DNA of 64,000 nucleotides, taken from assembly GCA_023627715.1 (NCBI GenBank), contig JAMAHW010000026.1, positions 248,001-312,000 on the forward strand, read 5' to 3'. The notes beneath the pieces are model-generated. The model had not been told where the DNA came from. It did not search any database and saw only the letters and a program-made list of their open reading frames with translations. This DNA is from Periconia sp. R9002 (taxonomy: Eukaryota > Ascomycota > Dothideomycetes > Pleosporales > Periconiaceae). How positions within the stretch are numbered: the stretch's first letter is position 1; each line of letters opens with the position of its first letter. This document shows positions 57,321 through 64,000 of this stretch, in pieces. The position numbers and the translations under genes are program-made.

Positions 57321-57709
57321 TTTGAACTCGTTCTGCAAAGAAGATTGAAAATGGACTGGGTTGGGTTCGGTTGGGTGTGAGATTCCATGCTCAGGCTGGT
57401 TTAGGAGTTGGGCTGTGTACGATAAAATGGTTGGACTGGCTGAGGGCTTTGGGGAATTTTACGAGGCTCATCATATTGGAGTTGATTTCTAATTTTCAAT
57501 CGACCTGAATTGGCATCAGTTCTTCAGAACCATTTGTATGGACCTCACGTGCTAGCAAACAAGTGGGGCCAATCGGAACGCGCCCCCACATCAGTGCGAT
57601 GCTGACTAAGTTCTGGCCTTAAATTTCGCAATGCCACCTTTCCCTCTTCCTTTCTCCTCCAGGCTGCCATCCGCAGACCCTCACGTCTCACATCCTCTCA
57701 CATACCATC
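57321..57709. other. intergenic, Derlin promoter
   Basis: This 389 bp lies between the small membrane protein gene and Derlin. A pyrimidine-rich leader (CCCTCTTCCTTTCTCCTCC at about 57641-57660) precedes the Derlin start. Nothing else is evident. Confidence 0.5.
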
Positions 57710-58891
57710 ATGGACGTCTTTTGGACTCTCCCGCCGGTTTCCAGAACCATTGCTGCCGCAGCTGTAGTCACATCAGCATTAGGCTATGCTAGAATCATCG
57801 ACTTATACCAGTTCATCTACATCCCACAATTCGTCTTCACAGTGTCGGCGTTGCCACAGATCTGGCGAATAGTAACGGCCTTCTTCATAACAAAGGCAAA
57901 ACTCGGCATCATCTTCGACCCCTACTTTGGTATGGTCTATTTCGTCATGGCTGCTCCGTTACCATGCTAACAAGCTGCAGCATACCTATATGGCAGTGGA
58001 CTTGAGCGCGAGTCCTCGCGTTTCTCGCAACCGGGCGACTTCTTCGTCTATACCATGTTTGTAGGATCGCTCATTGTGGTAAGTAGCTTCGCAGCTTTAG
58101 CATCGTGTTTTTCCGCGTGCACGATTTTATTCGCACTGTGTGCCTTCATTTCAAACCACCTCGGATTATCTGCCCGCCCAGCCTTTGTACTAGCTGTAGC
58201 GGTTCCTGGAACTGAGGGAGAACGCCCTTGCACGTCTCACACCCCGTCATTCGCATACCTCAAAAGGGGTGATGCGGCGTGTGAGCATGGTGGGAATGCC
58301 AGTTGAGAAAGCGCAACGGATCCTCAATTTCGTCTTGTGCGGTGTTGGCTCCCTACATCACTCTACCATCTAAACAATTTTGAATTGCTTTCATGAACGA
58401 GCATCATTTCAATGTGAAGTTCAGTTTGACTGACTTTCTATAAGGCTCTCGCTGGCCACATTCTAGGCGGAAGGACGTTCCTTGCAGCACTCTCGCTGGC
58501 CTACGCCTACACGTACGCGCAAGACAACCCGACCCGTCAAGTGACTTTCTTCATCATCACCTTTGACGCCAAGTTTCTTCCCTTCGCCCTCCTCTTCATG
58601 ACCTTGATCTTGGACGGCCCTGACCAGGCCATGACGCAAGCCACGGGTCTCATCGCTGCACACTTGTACGATTTCCTGACCAGGATCTGGCCGACTTTTG
58701 GCGGTGGCACGAATTTTATTGTCACACCAATGTTTGTGAGGCGGTGGTTTGGGGATGTGGCCGGAGTGCAGCAGGCAAGGTCGTATGGTTTTGCGCAAAG
58801 AGGTGGAGGCGCTGCTTCTACTCCTGAATCTGGTAGTACTGGGAGGTCTACGGGGTCTCAATGGGGTCCTGGAAGGAGGCTGGGTGACTGA
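57710..58891 (+). CDS. DER1: Derlin family ER-associated degradation protein
   Basis: A predicted 254-residue Derlin (DER1-like), a rhomboid-pseudoprotease-type membrane protein that helps move misfolded proteins out of the ER for degradation. Exons: 57710-57929, 57981-58078, 58445-58891. The start MDVFWTLPPVSRTIAAAAVV, the loop motif QIWRIVTAFFI with the conserved Trp-Arg, and FVYTMFVGSLIV/ALAGHILGGRTF are family-typical. Later membrane segments include LSLAYAYTYAQDNP and LPFALLFMTLILDG. The C-terminal tail is Gly/Ser-rich and lacks a clear p97-binding SHP box. Intron 2 is 366 nt, unusually long here, but the join keeps the frame and needs no extra exon. The symbol is used in the family sense; it could be the Dfm1-type paralogue. 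Confidence 0.88.
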
Positions 58892-59124
58892 AGCATGATT
58901 TCACGAGGGGCGTCAGGATATGAATAATGGAAGCTTACGGTGGCATGAATACCACGCACAGAGTGATGTACGGTAACATCACTTAAAAAACCTCATCAAC
59001 TTCATTCATAATCACCTCCAATCCGAATCCCAATTCCAAAAGCTCCCAAAACTTAATATATTCTTTATCATATCTTCACACCTCTAATCATACAGGTAAA
59101 ACGAAAACTCCTTCCCTTTCCAAT

Positions 59125-59466
59125 TTACTTGGAGCTCCCAGCCGGATTCCTCGGCCCATCGACGGCGCGCTCCACATGTCCCGCGATGCCATTCTTGCCC
59201 GCGTCAAACTGCGACCCAATGATGCCGTCCTTGCTGAACGGACCGCCGATCTTCTCGCCCAACTGCCCTATCCTGCCCTCGGGGTTGAATTGCTTGCCGA
59301 TGGCGCCTTCGGAGGAGATGGCCGAGGGGTTCTGTAGATATTTGTGAGCGTTGAATGAGTGGTGAGGGATGATAAGGGGGAAGTAATGTACCTCTTGAGG
59401 AATCGGATTCATGGTCTTGATGGATCCGCCGATCTTGTCTGCTGCGGCTGTGGTTTTGTCCGTCAT
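59125..59466 (-). CDS. small repeat protein (GxIGxxF type), function unknown
   Basis: A predicted 93-residue protein, exons 59466-59392 and 59331-59125 with a 60 nt intron (join PIPQE/NPSAIS). After MTDKTTAAADKIGGSIKTMN come imperfect repeats of about 15-25 residues: EGAIGKQFNPEGRIG, then GPFSKDGIIGSQFDAGKNGI. Such small Gly/Lys-rich hydrophilic repeats occur in several fungal stress-linked proteins, but I cannot assign a family. There is no signal peptide or membrane segment. The gene lies 3' to 3' against Derlin. Its splice sites are standard. Confidence 0.75.
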   Translation of the reverse strand: MTDKTTAAADKIGGSIKTMNPIPQEVHYFPLIIPHHSFNAHKYLQNPSAISSEGAIGKQFNPEGRIGQLGEKIGGPFSKDGIIGSQFDAGKNGIAGHVERAVDGPRNPAGSSK

Positions 59467-60313
59467 TTTTTTCTTCGTGTAGAATACGATTTCGTGGAAG
59501 TTTTCGTCTATGTATTTTTTTTTCTCTTGTGAGAATCCGCAAGGGTAGGTATTGTATCGTAGGGTGTTGTGATGTAGATGTGTGTAGATTTACAAAAGAC
59601 AGACGTGTGTGGCCAGGCAGTCTCTTATGTACCTACTTTGTACATAATGTACGAGGTCCTTACGTATGGTCTGCAACTAACGTTAACTAGCTAAGCTGAG
59701 GCAAAGCGAGGTGAGGTGCTGAAATCGTCGTTGTCGTCACCGCATTGTCAGATCGATCGCGGATGAGATCCGGGGGAGGGTTTTGTGGAGGGGACGGGGA
59801 CGAGGGGTCGTGATGTCATGTTGATCGTTTCGTTTTGTTATGGGGGTTTGGTGTGTAGGCGTCATGGGGTGGTCAACGGATAGGGATGGAATGGAAAGGG
59901 TCCACGGAGATGGGGTGGGGGGTCAGTGTGGGGATGGGGGAGAGGGTTTGCTTGGATTGTGGTTTTTTTTAAGGGAAGAGAAGGGAGGTAGGAATGAGGT
60001 GGGTAATGATTGCTAATGGGATAGGATGCCGTTCTGGGCGACATGGGGTTTGGATGGGTTTGTTCTCTTGCAAAATGAGGCTCTGAATTCTTTTAGGAAG
60101 TCCCTATGTGCAGTGACAATCAACATCCTGCATGAAATCATACACATGGTTACGTCCTGGACCCCATTGTCCATCGACGCTTACGATCGAACGTGCCTAC
60201 TCAATGATGAAGCTAATACCTACACCCCAAAGAAAAATCCAACGCTAAATGCCACAAAAACCGCTTATCTCCGAAAACCATCACATCTGCCTTTTCAGAC
60301 TTGTCTCTCCAGA
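59467..60313. other. intergenic, upstream of the repeat-protein gene
   Basis: This 0.85 kb lies between the 93-residue protein gene and RPA49, both on the minus strand. It has G/T-rich tracts (59760-59960). No gene is supported. Confidence 0.5.
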
Positions 60314-61797
60314 TTATCGTCTCTTCGGTGGTCCAGTCTTCACCCTCGGGAACTGCAGAGGCAGCTTTAACCTCGCGACCCAGTGATTGCCGCTCTCGGC
60401 TTTTGTCAGTTTCAACTTCGTGCGGTCCGTCTCGGTGGGCGCGACGACCCTGCAGCCTAGTTCGTGGAAGTATTGGCGGATTCTAGGGAATGGAGTTAGT
60501 ATGTGGTGTAAGAGATGGTGGGATGGGAGACGTACTCTTTGTTCTCGAGCTTCAGGTCGTTGCGCAGGTCATTCACGTCGACTTCGAAGCCATCGACAAG
60601 CAACGCGGCCGCGCAGATGTGTGTGATTAGGTTGTCAGTGTGCCAGCGGGTCATTTCGTTGGTCCTGTGGTCTTCGTTAGAAATCATCCTCGTGTTTGTA
60701 CGAAGGAAAACGTACTCTGAAGCAAATCTCCTTCGAATGCCATTGATCACTGCCTCGCCTACATCGTCTCCCATGAGGGCTTCCAGCTTGTCTTTCGGTG
60801 GTACCCTTTTGGGGCCTCTGCCTTTAACACTCAACGACTCGTTGAACTTCATACAGAGCAGTATGAAGCGCAGCATCTTGAGCTTCTCGATCTGTTTGTT
60901 CTTGACCAACTTGAGGATGCGCTTTGCGACAAATCTACTGGTGACTTGGACGCCGGTTCCTGCCTCTGAAGCGTCGATCCAGTCTTTAACTGGGATGATG
61001 GACATGAGATCCTTGCCAACCACAACATCAATCGTGTATACGTCTTCAGGATATTCGGCCGCCAAGTTGGCAACGGGGCGCGGTTTCGAGCTGTCAACGG
61101 CCGCGGCCAGATCTTCACGTGAAGGCATGGAGGTTGTAGTATTTGACATGTTCTGCAGGACATTCTGTGCGATGCTGTCGTTGTTTGCGGCGTTGGGGTC
61201 CTTGATCGCATTTTGTGTCATATCCTCGATAGCCTTTCGCGACCTCCTGGATCCAAACTCAGCAGCCAGCGCATGTCTCTTCGCCGTCATGGTGTTTTTG
61301 GCGGCTTCAATCTGTGCTTGTTGCTTTCGGAGTTCCTCCGTCTCACTTCGCAAAATGCTCCGCACCGTAAGTCTGCGGACGGGCATGAGCTGGAGCTTGC
61401 CTGTGGCAGGGTCGTAGACGCCGACATAGTCTTTCAATTGACTCTGGGCGCTTCCGTCTTTTTCTTCCTTCGCGAGATAGTCTAAGCGGGGGTGGTCGGA
61501 GGACTGGAGAATGAGTTCGGCGGTTTCGCCGGCGGGCAGGATTTTTGATTTTTTGTAGGCTTTGAACGAGACACGAGAAGGGAAGTTGAGGCCCGGAGTT
61601 GCAGCTGCGCAATAGTTAGCTTAAACTACAAGGGAAGTAAATGCTGTGGATGCCTCATGCGTACCTAGCATTGGACCAAGCGGATCGTCGTTCTTGATAT
61701 GCTCCACTTTGACAGTGCCCGTTGGTGGTGCAATCGCCTTCTTCTTCGAGGGGCCGCTTCCGGCATCCTCTTGCCTCTTTCTCTTTTTTTCGCCCAT
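60314..61797 (-). CDS. RPA49: RNA polymerase I subunit A49
   Basis: A predicted 439-residue A49-type subunit of RNA polymerase I, which with A34.5 helps initiation and elongation of rDNA transcription in the nucleolus. Exons: 61797-61665, 61604-60716, 60664-60536, 60482-60314. The start MGEKKRKRQEDAGSGPSKKK has a nuclear-type basic patch. The N-terminal dimerisation part (LNFPSRVSFKAYKK, then DYVGVYDPATGKLQLMPVRR) is followed by a linker and the tandem winged-helix C-terminal part (DWIDASEAGTGVQVTSRFVA, then MLRFILLCMKFNESL, then WHTDNLITHICAAALLVDGF and YFHELGCRVV). Three introns of 51-60 nt are placed by frame; the last joins KE/IRQYFHELG. It is divergent from the LDO-like gene. Confidence 0.9.
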
Positions 61798-62167
61798 TGC
61801 TGCTATCGGGTGGTTTGAATCGGCCAGCGAGGGTGTTGGATACAGTTCTTGGTCCGCACCTCCAAAAATTTCGGTCGAACTCTTGGCGCGGGCGGCGGAT
61901 CTTCTCCGCCGCCACAGTGGCTAGTGCCTAGTGAGATGCGCCAGCCATGTGGACGGCGCTAACCTTCCTTGATTCTATAGGGCATTCACATACCGATGTC
62001 ATCGTTTCCTCCTTTCCCGTATTCATATTCGTTTTTCCCTTCGTTGCTCAACCTGTGTTTCTGTTTCTTTCGTTCCTTTCGTTGACATCCACCTCTGTCT
62101 CTTGTTATTCTGATCCTTCGTCGGCGTTCAATCTCCAACACCCCTTTGATTCTAGCTTAACTTCAAC
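61798..62167. promoter_or_regulatory. divergent promoter RPA49 / LDO-like gene
   Basis: This 370 bp lies between divergent start codons. It holds a perfect inverted repeat, GGCGGCGGA at 61891-61899 and TCCGCCGCC at 61905-61913, separated by five bases. Paired CGG/CCG triplets of this kind are the usual target shape for Zn(II)2Cys6 regulators; which factor binds is unknown. A pyrimidine-rich leader follows toward 62168. Confidence 0.5.
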
Positions 62168-63075
62168 ATGTCAAACACAATGAACACTATGCAGTCAACT
62201 TTTGGCAAAATGAGTACTACCATCACAAGCTGGCTTAATAAAATAATCTCTCCGGGACTACGAGCGGATATAGTATCCAAACTGAAGAATTTCGCCATCA
62301 ATAACCCGAAATTGGCCGTAAGTCTTTGGTTCACAATTCAGTAACGATTGAATTTTTGAACGGCAAGATATTCGACTGACAGAGTTTAGGCATTCATGAC
62401 AGCTCAAGTTGCTCTTACTGGACTACCTTTGGTCCTTTTTGTGACCTTCTGCATAACAGCATTCCTCTTTTCATTGATTGCTGCGCTTCTCATCGGTCTC
62501 GTGGTAGCGCTGCTGTTCACTGTTTTCATGATCGGAATCGCACTGGTCGTAGTCTTGCCCACTGTCTTCTTGACCACTTTCGGAGCTACTTTCCTCTTTC
62601 TTTTTGGTATTGGCGGCTATTATGCCTTGAAATGGTATGTCATGCCATTACAATCTACTATATATGACACTGATTCGTTACAAGGGCCAATGGAGGTGAT
62701 TCTCCCACCGCGGAAGGTACGGCTATGGGTGATAAGATAAACAGCCTTACCGGTGGTCGCATGAAGTGGTTTACAGATGGAATCCAAAAGAAGCAAGAAG
62801 ACGCTGCAAAGGGAGGAAAAGAAGAACAAGAGGCGGACAAAAATGAGAAAGGTGACGAGAACGGGAGTACTACAGGGGCCGAGACATCAAAAAAGAACTC
62901 GAGCGATAACAGCAGTACTAGCGCCAGGAAACCCCCAAAACTTGCATCCGCATCAAAGGATTCGGCCACAAAGCATACGGAGACAGTGAATGGGTCAGAA
63001 AATGTTCAGAAGAAAGCTTCTGGGAGCACGAAAGTTCCTGAAAGTACGACCGAGGCGGCCAGTAGCGCAACGTAA
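62168..63075 (+). CDS. promethin/LDO-like lipid-droplet membrane protein
   Basis: A predicted 261-residue protein. Exons: 62168-62317, 62390-62634, 62685-63075. A short N-terminus (NPKLAAFMTAQVALTG across the first join) leads into a long hydrophobic stretch that can form several membrane segments (ITAFLFSLIAALLIGLVVAL, then LVVVLPTVFLTTFGATFLFL) and ends at GGYYALKW. This layout is that of the promethin/LDAF1 family, whose yeast relatives Ldo16/Ldo45 work with seipin at lipid-droplet contact sites. The last 130 residues are Lys/Glu/Ser/Thr-rich and disordered. Family assignment is from layout and motif memory; a role in droplet biogenesis is inferred. Confidence 0.8.
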
Positions 63076-63322
63076 TGCAACTAGCCTATCAAACAAACGA
63101 TTCGATTAACCATCAACGTTCATCCGCGTCACTAGCATCGTCGAAAACCTGGTGGCTTCAGATAGTAATATTGAACGAGAAAAATTGCCTCAGTGCTGCA
63201 AGTCTACTGCTCGAGCCAGCATATATATACGATATTTCCTTATACAGACATAAGTGCGACCTTCTAAGCGCTAGGTGACAACCATTGATCTTACATCTGA
63301 CAATATGGGGTCAACATATCTA
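63076..63322. other. 3' flank of the LDO-like gene
   Basis: This is unique sequence between the LDO-like stop and the MITE. No gene is seen. Confidence 0.5.
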
Positions 63323-63486
63323 CAGAGGGGTCGCACGTCGGGACGCCGCATATCGGGAGGTTCAGCTGAACTATATTTTTATACAAATCATAAATTAAGC
63401 CTTTCACCTCCGTTTAATACCATTGTTAATTCTTAGTGAGCACACTAACCTCCCGATATGCAACGACCCGACGTGCGGCCCCTCTA
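63323..63486. mobile_element. MITE with about 38 bp terminal inverted repeats
   Basis: The left end at 63325-63362 (GAGGGGTCGCACGTCGGGAC then CATATCGGGAGGTT) and the complement of the right end at 63447-63484 match at 34 of 38 positions. The inner 84 bases are AT-rich and non-coding. TA is present outside both ends, which fits a TA target site. This is a non-autonomous DNA transposon, probably mobilised by a Tc1/mariner or pogo/Fot1-type transposase; none is encoded here. The superfamily is inferred from the TA and the repeat length. Confidence 0.85.
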
Positions 63487-64000
63487 TACGTCTCACGAGA
63501 CCTCATAGCTGAGATTGCCTGCTGTCGTCATCAGGGGCGGGACAAAGTGCTTGTTTTGTGGCTTGCGTACATGACGTATGCTGGGGAACATGTGCTGCAG
63601 TCTTAGGAAACAACGCCATACATCCAAATCGGAGGAAAACCCAGATATAAATACCTCAAGAGCAATCCTATAAATAAGTATATACCGCAATACAACTAGA
63701 CAATCTACCCTAACTAGCATAAAATGCATTTTGGGGCAATCGATCTTTAAATTAAGCCTATGCAGCCTAGGTAGCACTCGTACAATTTAATGCGTCTGAT
63801 ACAGACATGTGCACTGCTATTCTTTTTGTTGGTATTACGTGTATCCCTTCCCAGCATAGGCAGAACGCGAGGGGTATCTTATTAGCTCAAGTGCTATGTC
63901 ACTGGGATTTGCACAGCCTTAATGGTATGGGCTAGCTACATACTCATCTCCGTGAAACTTCGCTCAATCTGATGGCCTCATTCAATTCATTTGTCAAGGT
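63487..64000. other. AT-rich right edge
   Basis: An open frame at 63493-63777 (-) has no recognisable domain and lacks a nearby start context. The stretch is richer in A and T than the rest and may be decayed repeat DNA, which I cannot prove. Confidence 0.4.

Noticed and set aside
60515..61417. 300-residue open frame on the plus strand
   Set aside because: It is the antisense shadow of RPA49 and has no domain of its own.
63493..63777. Minus-strand frame of 94 residues near the MITE
   Set aside because: I considered a transposase fragment, but no catalytic motif is visible and the region is simply AT-rich.
1..64000. CRISPR array, secondary-metabolite cluster or integrated virus
   Set aside because: No regular direct repeats with spacers, no polyketide or peptide synthase, and no viral or reverse-transcriptase domain was seen on either strand.

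Overview
The window is nuclear DNA of a filamentous ascomycete (Pezizomycotina). The evidence is short GT-AG introns of about 46-70 nt with CTAAC-like branch points, spliced genes packed on both strands, and proteins typical of that group: a GH131 secreted glucanase, a peroxisomal-type copper amine oxidase, a YDR124W-like helical-bundle protein, and an Ycf1-like ABCC transporter. I cannot name the genus. I see no tRNA, rRNA, CRISPR array, prophage or bacterial-type operon. Exon joins were made by hand, by keeping the frame open and restoring recognisable family motifs.

Layout, left to right: GH131 glucanase (-), SARAF-like calcium-entry regulator (-), divergent from the ER GPI-mannosyltransferase subunit PBN1 (+), copper amine oxidase (+), BTB-domain protein (-), a 3.3 kb gene-free stretch with a possible structured RNA, a coiled-coil protein (-), a methyltransferase-GFA fusion (-), the ABCC transporter (+), a 5.8 kb gene-poor repeat-rich stretch, the YDR124W-like gene (+), SAC3/GANP mRNA-export factor (+), a 3.7 kb gene-free stretch, a galactose-binding-fold protein (-) divergent from SUMO E1 subunit AOS1 (+), a UBA/USP-like protein (-), mitochondrial PET127 (-) divergent from a PH-LRR protein (+), a small membrane protein (+), Derlin (+), a small repeat protein (-), RNA polymerase I subunit A49 (-) divergent from a promethin/LDO-like lipid-droplet protein (+), and a miniature inverted-repeat transposon (MITE) at the right end.

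Most genes are housekeeping and do not form one pathway. Loose themes are ER membrane and lumen biology (SARAF, PBN1, Derlin, LDO-like), ubiquitin/SUMO (AOS1, UBA/USP-like), and RNA metabolism (SAC3, PET127, A49). The most unusual points are the methyltransferase-GFA fusion, whose joining intron carries a stop if retained; the structured element near 11.8 kb; micro-exons in the ABCC gene; stop-free introns of 3n length in two genes; and the intact MITE. I found no convincing new multi-gene system.
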